Assembly: GCA_016124425.1 (NCBI GenBank) | Contig: WGNT01000008.1 | Coordinates: forward strand, 1 to 38,657 | Origin: Cytophagales bacterium | Lineage (GTDB): Bacteria > Bacteroidota > Bacteroidia > Cytophagales > Cyclobacteriaceae | Length of the DNA: 38,657 nt | Direction: 5' to 3' | In this document: positions 1-8,782 of the stretch, piece after piece | Numbering within the stretch: the first letter of the stretch is position 1 | Layout of the letters: every line of letters starts with the position of its first letter | Notes under the pieces: generated by a model | What the model was told of the DNA's origin: nothing | Databases searched by the model: none | What the model saw: the letters and a program-made list of their open reading frames with translations, nothing else | Made by a program: the position numbers and the translations under genes

Positions 1-111
1 AAACTCTCTATCATTAGAACCCTACGACAACTAATTTTCCTCTTAACTGAGTTATTCTTGAGCAAATTTATGTCTGGGCGTACAAGCTCCGTAGGAGCGG
101 CCGACATTTTA
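1..111. repeat. Direct repeat, copy 1
   Basis: The first 111 bases recur at 394-504 with two mismatches (positions 12 and 102). The unit ends with the hairpin GCTCC-GTA-GGAGC at 86-98. Beyond position 111 the copies diverge: copy 1 runs into a perfect hairpin (CCATGGGT, loop TTCA, ACCCATGG, 113-132), copy 2 does not. Because the window starts with this repeat, its left border may lie outside. Confidence 0.9.
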
Positions 112-491
112 GCCATGGGTTTCAACCCATGGATCAATGGCACACACGTTGCCGCAAAGTGCCGTAGGCACGGCCGATGTTTCCCACGTTAGTGTTTGGC
201 GTTGCATCCAAGGGCATGTGGTGAAAAAAATTTTCCTAGGATAAAATTTAGGTGTTCTGGATAATACCACCGTTTTTATATCGTCCGTCCCTACGGGACT
301 TGAACCAATGGTCGGACATATGTGCCCGTAGGTTAAAAACTACGGCTAATATATCGGGCGTGCCTATGGCACTGGGTTTGGCCGAAACGAATAAAACTCT
401 CTATAATTAGAACCCTACGACAACTAATTTTCCTCTTAACTGAGTTATTCTTGAGCAAATTTATGTCTGGGCGTACAAGCTCCGTAGGAGC
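86..491. repeat. REP-like array of covarying short hairpins
   Basis: At least five small palindromes share one plan, a five-base stem around a three-base loop: GCTCC-GTA-GGAGC (86-98 and 479-491), GTGCC-GTA-GGCAC (159-171), GTCCC-TAC-GGGAC (287-299, the inverse orientation) and GTGCC-TAT-GGCAC (360-372). A further hairpin, CCGTAG / CTACGG, spans 326-345. The stem bases differ between copies but remain paired, which points to selection on the folded form. Palindromes with a CCGTAGG core are frequent between genes in Bacteroidota; no RAYT-type transposase is visible nearby. Confidence 0.75.
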
Positions 492-504
492 GGTCGACAT
501 TTTA
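394..504. repeat. Direct repeat, copy 2
   Basis: This is the second copy of the 111-base unit at 1-111, separated from it by about 280 bases of other hairpin-bearing sequence. It carries the same GCTCC-GTA-GGAGC hairpin at 479-491. The near identity of noncoding DNA suggests a recent duplication or two insertions of one element. Confidence 0.9.
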
Positions 505-599
505 CCTATGTTTTGCAATCAAATTAAAAAACATAGTTAACTTTTCCATGGAAAGTGGATTTTCCCATTTTAGAGCAAGAAATGTACATGAGCTTTTAA

Positions 600-908
600 G
601 TAGAACCAAGTGGCAATCCCTTTAACTCCATTGCACAACTGGAATTCGAAAAGGGCATTCCAAGAAACCCATTTATAAATGCGGGGGCTCTGGTAATCAC
701 CGATGCGCTCACATCCAAGTATGCATCAACCCTAGAAGAGGTGACGCGGTTTAAAAACGACGTAGCGGGACGTGAGTGTGTGACAATCAACAAGGAAGTT
801 ATGGACTCTGAGATGATGCACGCTGAGCGGAACAAAGCATTGGCATACTTTCTGAAGGCCTATAAAAACTTTGAAAACAACCAAGCAGGATACGAGTTGG
901 GACTAGCA
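600..908 (+). pseudogene. Glutaminase (GlsA family) internal fragment
   Basis: Reading from 600 in the frame that ends at 995, the translation starts VEPSGNPFNSIAQLEFEKG and continues IPRNPFINAGALVITDALTS, then ERNKALAYFLKAYKNFENN. These match the central part of serine-dependent glutaminases (L-glutamine to L-glutamate and ammonia), roughly residues 90-190 of the usual 305-310. The N-terminal third with the catalytic Ser-x-x-Lys and most of the C-terminal half are missing. A stop (TAA, 597-599) precedes the fragment and there is no start codon at its head. After about 880 the similarity fades; a short GYELGLAG could be a scrap of the later RVGLPAKSG region left by an internal deletion. The frame then runs antisense into the end of the cyclase gene. 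It is a dead gene remnant beside a repeat array. Confidence 0.8.
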
Positions 909-938
909 GGTAGGCCTAAGTTTTCCCATGGTCAAACA

Positions 939-3900
939 CTACCGGAACTTTTGTCTATAAAATTCAGCGATGTGGTCATCAGGAACTTGTACTAGATATG
1001 CGCTCAGATGCCTTGATGCCTCCTGCATGTCCCCCCGGTCGAAAGCATCGATAAATGTGTTGAATAGCGGTAGGTGAGCTATTATTTGTTCTTTGAGAGG
1101 CCCTTCAATAGCGGAAAATTCCTCAAGTATTGTCATTTCATGAGATTTTCCAGAAAGTATATGGCTTCCCAGATTTCTGAACGTAAAGGAAAAGGGTTCC
1201 TCAATTTCATCCCTCATGCCGGAGGTCAGCAACACTTTCGACCCTAGTTGCTTTGAGAGGGTTTCTAACCTTGCTGCTACATTCACCGTATCGCCGATCA
1301 CTGTCGTATTTAATCTCACCTCTGAACCCACCGTACCCAATATCATCGTTCCATGATTGACACCCATGCCCATACGAATAAAGTCACCCGTCGATGCCCT
1401 TGCCACATTAAATTCTAAAATGGCATGTTGGATTTCCACTGCGGCACGCAATGCTTGTGCCGGAGAGGTCGGAAAAAGCGCCATAATTGCATCTCCGATG
1501 TATTTATCAATGATACCCCCGTGGGAATCTATGATCGGATTGATTATTCCCCAAATTTCATTCAGTAAAGTGAAAATTTCGTCGGGAGATTTTCGCTCCG
1601 ATAGGGAAGTAAAGCCCCTGATATCCGCAAACATCACGGACATTGTTTTACTGCTTTGGTCTCCCAACCTTATATCGATAATGCTTTTCCTATCGAGCTG
1701 GTTTAGGAATGACTGCGGAACAAACCGTTCATAGGCGATATTTAAATCGTTAATTTGCTTGTAATACTTCGCATTTTCGATGGATATAGCTGCCTGGGTC
1801 GCCAATATGTTTAGGATTTCTATTCTATCCGGGGTAAAAGCCCCGGTCACAAGGTTATTTTCCAAATAAAGAATGCCTATCAAATCGTTTTTGTGGGTGA
1901 TTTTCATGCACAGCAGCGATCTAATTTGATGGCGATGGACATACGCATCCATTACAAACCTTCCGGTTACATGTGCCTGATCCAAAATTACTGGGTTTCC
2001 AGTGCGTATGACGTAGTTCATAACCGCATTAGAGGCAGCGTCGAATTTTTGGTAAGGTTCATCAGTGAGTGGTTTAACGGTCCCTTGATTATCTGCTTCT
2101 GCTACCATCCTGTACTCGGAATCTTTTGCCAGAACCAAAACGCCGCGCTCAGCCCCGGCATTTTCCACCATCAATAGTAATAGTTTTCGGATCAAAAGGT
2201 TGAGTTCTAGTTCCTCGGAAATCACTTGGGAACCCTTAATGACGCTAAAAATATCTATTCCTTCTTTATTGCTTGAGCCTGCATTGGAAGATCGCACGTT
2301 TAGGGTGCCTGCTTCTATCGGCCAGGATCCTAGGTCGGTGTATTTTTTCTTGATATGATCGGCGACCCCCCTTGCGCCAAACCCATTGAATGCCGCGGCG
2401 CTTTTTTTAGCGGTGACAACAGCCAAATCGAGAATCCCGAGATACTGGCAATAGCGCGCATAAAGGGAAAGAGCTACCGCCTGGAAGTAGGCGTTCGTTT
2501 TTGGATCTATCATTTCAATTCCTGATCGGAAAAGACGCAAGGCATCGGTTGTGTTTTCCTCCAATGCCGAGATAAAAGCCCGTACCAGAACTACTTTATG
2601 TGCGAAGTCAGTAGTTGATATCTCCGCAATCTTTTTTATTTTTCGAAGGTGTCTCTTTAATCTCCCTATGACGGGTTTCCTATTTTCTTTTTTTCCAAGG
2701 GACATCTGGAAATTGTAGCATGCGTCCAGAAAAAAAATCACATTGCCTTGGGCGGTGCCATTCTGTGCGTTAGCATATGAAAACATCGTTTTCCCATGTC
2801 CTACCGCAGCCTCAACTTCGTCGTACAAAAAGGACAGTTGTGATTGGAAAAGGTGGTAGTTGAAGATCAAGGGTTCAATTTTTTCATCATAGAAGCCTTG
2901 AAGCTTCTCCCCGGATTTGAAGTAGGTTCCGTCTAGCTCTGAAGGCTTAGCGGCATCTCCCTGAAGGCAAGTGACAAATTGCAGGTAAATTTCAGAAAAG
3001 GTCTGGGCCGTAATGTTTTTGACCTGAATGTTATATTGAAGCATCCTTCTCAAATCCAGTTTTAATTCGTCCAAATCACTTCCTACAATGAATGCGTTTG
3101 TTGTATAGGCATTGCCCAGAAAACCGGCGTATTTTGTATCCCCACTTTCCATGCTTTGCTGAAAAGTAGTAATAAAGGGATTCAGGGTATCAAATACAGA
3201 ACTGGGAGAATGTCCCATAAAAAATAACAAGTTAAACTTCGACCGAATTTTGTATTTAGACAAAGATTTTCTGTCAAAGAGTTTCCAACAGATTTGGTAA
3301 TAAAGAAGGCCTTTTTTAACATCTCCACTTGAGTACAATATGTAAGCGTAGGAGGTTAGAGCAAACGAGCCGTAAGAGGAAATGCCCTTTAGGAGGGTGA
3401 TTTGTGATACCCGAAGTACGATGATCACAAAAAGATTGATATTTAAAAAGAAAACCGGCGCGATAAGTAGTGTTAACATCCTAAGTATCGGGATCAAATT
3501 TTGATCTTCAATTTCTTTCAGATCAAGTACTGATTCAGGAATTACAGCTCTTGTCTTCCACTTTGTAATCAGTAATTCTTTGACAACGTCTATCTTTGTG
3601 GGGTTAGGCGGCAATTTCATTCCCATACGCTTTAATGCGTCAAGCCCATAGTCCAGCGATTGCTGAAACATCTGTTGGACAAAAAATGCATCTACCTTTA
3701 TTTCTATTCCCTTAGCGTAATCAACGGCAGATTTTGCGTTACTCAGTATGATCGCGACCCACCGTTCTGTCTCTGTATATTGGCTGGTCAAGTAGGCACA
3801 TTCCGCCGTTTCTATGTGTAATTGTAGGTGAGCCTCGTAACCTTTATCCCAGGCATCTGAATCTGAGTAGGTTATTGCAGCTATGAAATAGGAATAGGCT

Positions 3901-6227
3901 GATTCATAGGCAGCATTGGTCTTAGCTTTTTTGCCTGCTAAGAAGTTGATTTGCCGCAATTGTCCATGATCAAGTACTAAATCTTGTGCTTTGTTTAGGT
4001 GGCCGGCTATATCAAAGATTTTTTCTGAAGGATCAGCAAGATTCAGCTGTTCGAGTAAAATCATCCCCGTTGCATGATGATTCTCGATCCGCTCCTTTTC
4101 GCTGATGGATTCGTAGAAGGTTTGCCTGATTCTATCATGGGCAAATTTGAACTCCATGGAATACCCCTCATTTAGATCGGTACCTGGGAGGTATTTATAC
4201 GTTGAGTCGACGGGGATGATATAGCCAGAAGAAATCGCCGGCCAAAGTTCCGCTTCCACCGTGCCCATTTCTAGGCCGGATACAAGGGATAAATCCCGCA
4301 AGTGAAACCTAAATCCAATGCACGCGGCATTTTTCAACGCCCTCCTAGTGTTTTCTGGGAGTTTCCCCAGCTGATGGGCCATTAATTCGCTGACGCTATC
4401 AGAAACAAAAAGTTGACCGATTTTTTCAAAGTCGAACTTCCAAAGGAGTGTATTATTCTCCTGTTCTAGTCGGATTAGATTGTCCTCAAAAAGCGATTCC
4501 AAAAAGGTGTGTATAAAAAAGGGATTGCCTTTGGTTTTCGTTAGAATGAGTTGGGCAAGTTGTAGTGTGTCCGCAGACGAATCTTTAAACGTGTCGTTTA
4601 CCAGGTTGAGAATATCCGTTAGCTTTAGGTTTTGTAGGCTTAGGGGAATGACCAACTTTCCGTCCGGGGCATAGGCGGTACTTGTATCGGTCTCATTCAC
4701 TTTTTTCCATTCTTTCTCCAATTCGATAACACAACTGGTAAAAGGATGTGTTTCTGTGACTTCGTTGCTCCTATAAGCGGTGATGACCAGGAGATGACCT
4801 AGTCCGGGCTCGGTCATGACTGTCCGAAGTAGCTCCAAAGATGCGGCATCTGCCCATTGTAGGTCATCTAGGAATATTACCAATGGATGTTCGGGGGTGC
4901 TTATGGCTTTGACAAATTGCCTTAGCGCATAGTTAAACCTGTTCATATCTTCCATTGCAGATAAATACTCCGGTATTTCCTGCTGCCCGATGATTTTTTC
5001 TACCATCGGAATGAGCTCCGTGATGACCCCTATGGATGTCCCCAATGCGATTGTAATCCGTTGCTTCCAATAGGCCAAGGTATCGTTATCCTCTGTGAGT
5101 ATGATCTCGACAAATTTGTTAAACGCTTGCTTCCAGGCCAAGTAAGGCGTGTTCCGCTGGATTTGCTCGTATTTTCCATCTATGAAAAACCCTCTTTTTA
5201 GCGTAATGGGAATGTGGATGTCATTAACCAAAGCGGATTTCCCAATACCTGCATAGCCTCCCAAGGTGACCATTATCTTTCTTCCTTCGGTACAGAGGTG
5301 GAATGCATGAATTAGCTTTTCTATTTGATGCGTCCTCCCGTATAGCTTTTCGGGTATTTGAAAATACAGGGGGCGGTCTACAACCGCGATCTCAAACAAA
5401 TCGAGCGTACTTGATTGGGTGGTAATTGAGGCACAGGTCTCCAAGTCAGTTAACAAGCAATGCGTGGACTGGTATCTGTCTTCCGCATTCTTATTTAATA
5501 ATTTTTGAACAATTGCGTCAAGTACAGCGGGAAATTCTGGTATAATGCTTCTGATAGGGGCTGGCCTTTTAGATAAATGCCCATGTATAATTTCTAAATG
5601 GTCATCTTTTCCGAAAGGTAAGGCACCAGAAAACAATTCATAAAGTACGATTCCGAACGAGTAAAGATCTGATCGATAATCCACGGATCGGTTCATGCGA
5701 CCGGTTTGTTCAGGAGAGATATAGGGCAGTGTTCCCTCGAGCTTTTGGGGGTTTCCAAGAAAACTAGCTTTAAAATCAAGTCGAGACGACAAATCAAAGT
5801 CTATGATATAAACGACTTGGGTAGCTTCATTGACAATGATATTTGATGGATTGAGGTCTTTATGGATTAGTTTTTTGTCATGGATTTGCCCTAAAATCTT
5901 TAGGATCTTGGAAGCTACTTTTAGTTTCTCCGTAAGCGTCCGTGTTTTTGATGCCATCCATTTATCCAAGGTGATCCCCTCCCTATATTCTCGCGCAAAG
6001 ATAAATTGGTCGTCGTGTTTGAAAAGTTCTGTCTCGGATCCCTCATGCAACCGCTTGTAAATCTCAAATTCATTGCAAATTGAAAAATCCCTGTTACTGT
6101 TTTCGAGTATTCGGTTCGAAATTTTTAAGACATACCTATTTCCGGTTCCTTGGTTTTTGGCTAGAAATAGCTTGGAACTTTCCGTTTGGACGATTACGCT
6201 TAGGATGTCATAGTTTCCAATTGTCAT
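939..6227 (-). CDS. Ser/Thr kinase - AAA ATPase - TPR - GAF - class III nucleotide cyclase
   Basis: This 1762-residue multidomain signalling protein starts with a protein kinase domain (about 1-270) with the ATP-binding Lys in VLKI, the catalytic loop HKDLNPSN (about 122) and an unusual DFD in place of DFG; the glycine loop is weak. A STAND-type AAA ATPase follows, with Walker A GYAGIGKSAL (about 324) and Walker B VIFLDDLQWAD. A long TPR-like helical region fills about 700-1300. A GAF domain (about 1337-1480) precedes the cyclase (about 1520-1690). The cyclase keeps the metal-binding Asp in FADIRGFT, the Lys of DKYIGDAIM, and N/R in GDTVNVAAR. The Lys/Thr pair (Thr in TTVIGD) is the one seen in bacterial adenylate cyclases, so cAMP is the likely product. 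Similar kinase-ATPase-GAF proteins occur in cyanobacteria and other bacteria, often with a histidine kinase end. It lies 22 bases downstream of the carotenoid oxygenase and is probably cotranscribed. Confidence 0.93.
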   Translation of the reverse strand: MTIGNYDILSVIVQTESSKLFLAKNQGTGNRYVLKISNRILENSNRDFSICNEFEIYKRLHEGSETELFKHDDQFIFAREYREGITLDKWMASKTRTLTEKLKVASKILKILGQIHDKKLIHKDLNPSNIIVNEATQVVYIIDFDLSSRLDFKASFLGNPQKLEGTLPYISPEQTGRMNRSVDYRSDLYSFGIVLYELFSGALPFGKDDHLEIIHGHLSKRPAPIRSIIPEFPAVLDAIVQKLLNKNAEDRYQSTHCLLTDLETCASITTQSSTLDLFEIAVVDRPLYFQIPEKLYGRTHQIEKLIHAFHLCTEGRKIMVTLGGYAGIGKSALVNDIHIPITLKRGFFIDGKYEQIQRNTPYLAWKQAFNKFVEIILTEDNDTLAYWKQRITIALGTSIGVITELIPMVEKIIGQQEIPEYLSAMEDMNRFNYALRQFVKAISTPEHPLVIFLDDLQWADAASLELLRTVMTEPGLGHLLVITAYRSNEVTETHPFTSCVIELEKEWKKVNETDTSTAYAPDGKLVIPLSLQNLKLTDILNLVNDTFKDSSADTLQLAQLILTKTKGNPFFIHTFLESLFEDNLIRLEQENNTLLWKFDFEKIGQLFVSDSVSELMAHQLGKLPENTRRALKNAACIGFRFHLRDLSLVSGLEMGTVEAELWPAISSGYIIPVDSTYKYLPGTDLNEGYSMEFKFAHDRIRQTFYESISEKERIENHHATGMILLEQLNLADPSEKIFDIAGHLNKAQDLVLDHGQLRQINFLAGKKAKTNAAYESAYSYFIAAITYSDSDAWDKGYEAHLQLHIETAECAYLTSQYTETERWVAIILSNAKSAVDYAKGIEIKVDAFFVQQMFQQSLDYGLDALKRMGMKLPPNPTKIDVVKELLITKWKTRAVIPESVLDLKEIEDQNLIPILRMLTLLIAPVFFLNINLFVIIVLRVSQITLLKGISSYGSFALTSYAYILYSSGDVKKGLLYYQICWKLFDRKSLSKYKIRSKFNLLFFMGHSPSSVFDTLNPFITTFQQSMESGDTKYAGFLGNAYTTNAFIVGSDLDELKLDLRRMLQYNIQVKNITAQTFSEIYLQFVTCLQGDAAKPSELDGTYFKSGEKLQGFYDEKIEPLIFNYHLFQSQLSFLYDEVEAAVGHGKTMFSYANAQNGTAQGNVIFFLDACYNFQMSLGKKENRKPVIGRLKRHLRKIKKIAEISTTDFAHKVVLVRAFISALEENTTDALRLFRSGIEMIDPKTNAYFQAVALSLYARYCQYLGILDLAVVTAKKSAAAFNGFGARGVADHIKKKYTDLGSWPIEAGTLNVRSSNAGSSNKEGIDIFSVIKGSQVISEELELNLLIRKLLLLMVENAGAERGVLVLAKDSEYRMVAEADNQGTVKPLTDEPYQKFDAASNAVMNYVIRTGNPVILDQAHVTGRFVMDAYVHRHQIRSLLCMKITHKNDLIGILYLENNLVTGAFTPDRIEILNILATQAAISIENAKYYKQINDLNIAYERFVPQSFLNQLDRKSIIDIRLGDQSSKTMSVMFADIRGFTSLSERKSPDEIFTLLNEIWGIINPIIDSHGGIIDKYIGDAIMALFPTSPAQALRAAVEIQHAILEFNVARASTGDFIRMGMGVNHGTMILGTVGSEVRLNTTVIGDTVNVAARLETLSKQLGSKVLLTSGMRDEIEEPFSFTFRNLGSHILSGKSHEMTILEEFSAIEGPLKEQIIAHLPLFNTFIDAFDRGDMQEASRHLSAYLVQVPDDHIAEFYRQKFR

Positions 6228-6249
6228 GCTTTGGGGTAATTAGATAATC

Positions 6250-8502
6250 TCATTTTTCAAACTCGGGGTAGATGAATTGGTTAAATAGCGCTTGAATTTT
6301 CGCTTGTCTAGATTTTGGTTCTACCTTCTTGATTACCGCGTCGTAGTCCTCCCTGGGGTTGACGTAATAAGATCGACTGTCGGGCGAAACAGCATCGGCC
6401 GTCCAAGCCGAATGAAGCGTAAACGCATAATCGAGATTTGGACTGTTCAAGATGCAACAAGGTCCACTAGACAAATCCCATCCTTTGAATATCCAGATTT
6501 CGCATTGGTAATTATTGCCGTTCGCATTTGGGTAATTCACCAATTCGGTGGTGAAAATATAGCCGTCCTTTTGCGGGTCATCGGTTACGGATGGGGCATT
6601 CGGAACCCTTGGTACGAACTGAACTGATTTCAATATGACATCTGTACTGAATTGATAAAAATCCTCCAGTTCCATGGTGTCAGTATTCTGTCTAGAAAGC
6701 ACAAACGGTATCCCCTTTTTCGTAATGGCACTCATCTGTTCGGGCGTATATTTGCGATTGGGGTAGTCGTCATAGAGATCGTAAATAAACTTGGTCAACA
6801 GTCTCGGGTCAAGACCATAGCAGGACCAATAGTTAAATCTGATTTTTTCTACCGGGGTGTCAGCTGAGATAATGTCGCGATAAGTATATAAACCGACTCC
6901 CCATGTGTGGACGCCAATTTCTTCCGGCTTATCTAAATTGCCAGGTTCAATGATATAGTCTTCGGAGATTATTTCGGCTTGCTCCGCATCAATGGCTACT
7001 TTTCCGATTCTACCTATATCCATGCATCCTACGGAAATCAGCCCTACTACTTCCGGATCTACCGGTTGTGATCCGTCAGGAGCCAAGGTGTCAAAAGTTC
7101 TTACCGATTCTGCAAGGCAAGCCGCACTGTTATGGGCCAGATGAAGGGTGATGACGCCGTTTGGATTGCTGTATTCGGCTGAAAAGTGTACGGCCTCCAG
7201 CGGTATCGGTTTTTTCAATTTTTCGCCAACTACCGTATCCTTTGACGGATCCAATTGGGACCTTTTGATAATGTACATGTCCAAAAAGGGTTCTTGGGCA
7301 GTAGTTAGATAATGGCGAAGCCAGTCATCAATTTTTTTACTTTTAAAAGGACTGTTAAATAGTAAGTCGAAGCCAAATTTGAAGGATGCATCGGCAAGCA
7401 GGATGTAATCCTCCGTGAGTGTCGTCTGATGCATGCATTGATTAATTACCAACGGTCTGCCTTCGGCATCTACCACTTTCCACCTATCCAACGGCCCTGA
7501 GGCCCCCGACCACCTCAAAAGAAATACATCATCGGTAATCGCGTTGGATGCCTTTTGGCCTTTTTTATTCAGTACCTTTTTCAGGAGAGACTGAAAAAGC
7601 TTTTTGATCCAGCGAAACGGTCCCTTTCTGTTTTTACTGCCCTCAACCTTTTCTTTGTGAGAATGAAATAGGCCCTTTACCCAATGAAGGAGTTTGGTCT
7701 CGTGTTCTTTGTCATGGACTGAAATTAGCCCGTCCAACTCATCAATCACATCGTCATGATCCTTGTGTTTCCCTACCCGGTGAATTATATGTTCAAAAAA
7801 GTGCTCCACTTTTTCGATATCGCCTTTTAGCATTTCGACAATTACCTCATGTTCTGATAGCGTTTTAAATGACTTGGTGTAATTGGCCACGAAAAGTTCC
7901 TGGGTGCGGGGGTCAAAACTTGGATGCGCTGTAGTTTGTACCACGGGAAAGGCAAATAAAAAATCCGGGGTAGAAGCGGCATATTCCGAATTTGCTCCAA
8001 TTGCAGAGATCATATCCAAGGAATGGGGATCTATCTCCCAAGGCCTTCCAGCATCGTAGCAAGCCAACATCCGTGTGGATGTATCTCCTTTGAATTTGAC
8101 GGGGGTTACAGCAGTATTCAATTCATCTCTTGATCCAAGTTCGAGAGACATTCGTGTCAGTCCAAGGTTTTTGAATTCATATAGCCTACCAAATCCATTT
8201 TCATTCCCCACTTTTGTAGCAAGGTCGGCATAGAAGCAGGGAGGCTTCATCAATTTTGTAGTAACGGCAACTTTTTCTACCCCGAGATCAAAACGGAACA
8301 CAAGTCCATCGCCATTCATAATCGGACTACCTAATTCATGACTGTCCAAAGGGTAGGGAAGTCCATTTGAATTCACAGTTCCAGCGGGAGAATTTATAAA
8401 TACATGCCCATACCAGTCGGATGGCAGCGATCCACTTTTTACATCTAACGTGAACGTTATTTCGTCTCTACTTGCGGCAATTAAAGGTCGGTTTTGATTC
8501 AT
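6250..8502 (-). CDS. Carotenoid oxygenase (RPE65/CCD family) with charged insert
   Basis: The 750-residue protein belongs to the iron-dependent carotenoid cleavage dioxygenases, which split carotenoid or stilbene double bonds with O2. The N-terminal part carries the family signature NGDGLVFRFDL. The four iron-binding histidines can be placed in TTAHPSFD (about 192), CMHQTTLTEDY (about 357), AVHFSAEYS (about 437) and TLHSAWTAD (about 696). It is longer than the usual 450-550 residues mainly because of an insert at about 213-318 rich in His, Lys, Asp and Glu; this contains two similar amphipathic pieces, LHWVKGLFHS and FRWIKKLFQS, that may touch the membrane where carotenoids reside. There is no signal peptide. 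The gene is first in a two-gene unit with the kinase-cyclase. The substrate cannot be told from sequence. Confidence 0.9.
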   Translation of the reverse strand: MNQNRPLIAASRDEITFTLDVKSGSLPSDWYGHVFINSPAGTVNSNGLPYPLDSHELGSPIMNGDGLVFRFDLGVEKVAVTTKLMKPPCFYADLATKVGNENGFGRLYEFKNLGLTRMSLELGSRDELNTAVTPVKFKGDTSTRMLACYDAGRPWEIDPHSLDMISAIGANSEYAASTPDFLFAFPVVQTTAHPSFDPRTQELFVANYTKSFKTLSEHEVIVEMLKGDIEKVEHFFEHIIHRVGKHKDHDDVIDELDGLISVHDKEHETKLLHWVKGLFHSHKEKVEGSKNRKGPFRWIKKLFQSLLKKVLNKKGQKASNAITDDVFLLRWSGASGPLDRWKVVDAEGRPLVINQCMHQTTLTEDYILLADASFKFGFDLLFNSPFKSKKIDDWLRHYLTTAQEPFLDMYIIKRSQLDPSKDTVVGEKLKKPIPLEAVHFSAEYSNPNGVITLHLAHNSAACLAESVRTFDTLAPDGSQPVDPEVVGLISVGCMDIGRIGKVAIDAEQAEIISEDYIIEPGNLDKPEEIGVHTWGVGLYTYRDIISADTPVEKIRFNYWSCYGLDPRLLTKFIYDLYDDYPNRKYTPEQMSAITKKGIPFVLSRQNTDTMELEDFYQFSTDVILKSVQFVPRVPNAPSVTDDPQKDGYIFTTELVNYPNANGNNYQCEIWIFKGWDLSSGPCCILNSPNLDYAFTLHSAWTADAVSPDSRSYYVNPREDYDAVIKKVEPKSRQAKIQALFNQFIYPEFEK

Positions 8503-8782
8503 TTTTTTGGGTTTGAACGTGGTTTATTTAGGCGTAAAAAATTTTCGGGAGCCATTTTGAAGTAATATAACAAAATATATACTTGGCTTCTAGGTATTGT
8601 AAAAATATTTAATTAGTATAAATAGAAAGTAATCAAAATAATCCACTTCATAATTCTAAAAATACAGTTTTGCGTTATAATTAAAAGTTGATTGATTTCT
8701 ATTTTGGTAGAAATAGCTACTAAAAAGTAGCTATTTTTGAAGGAATTCTAATGGGCAAGAATGGAATCACAAGTCTGAGCAT
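8503..8782. promoter_or_regulatory. Divergent promoter region, carotenoid oxygenase / LytTR regulator
   Basis: This 280-base AT-rich gap separates two divergent genes and must hold the promoters for both. No clear pair of Bacteroidota -33 and -7 boxes was found on either strand; TATTTTG at 8700-8706 is one base short of the TAnnTTTG consensus. The main visible structure is the hairpin at 8711-8736. Confidence 0.5.
8711..8736 (+). promoter_or_regulatory. 11-bp perfect inverted repeat upstream of the LytTR gene
   Basis: AAATAGCTACT (8711-8721) and its exact complement AGTAGCTATTT (8726-8736) flank a four-base AAAA loop. It ends 46 bases before the LytTR start. It could be an operator, an mRNA leader hairpin or a weak terminator for upstream readthrough; LytTR proteins usually bind direct repeats, so autoregulation by this site is only a guess. 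Confidence 0.5.

Noticed and set aside
1..504. Repeats at the left edge as a CRISPR array
   Set aside because: Only two long copies exist, spacing is irregular, the other palindromes differ in sequence, and no cas genes are present.
3370..3520. Hydrophobic stretch in the giant signalling protein (about residues 905-955) as transmembrane segments
   Set aside because: It lies inside the helical region that follows the AAA domain; related soluble multidomain kinases have similar hydrophobic helices there, and no topology partner helix is clear.
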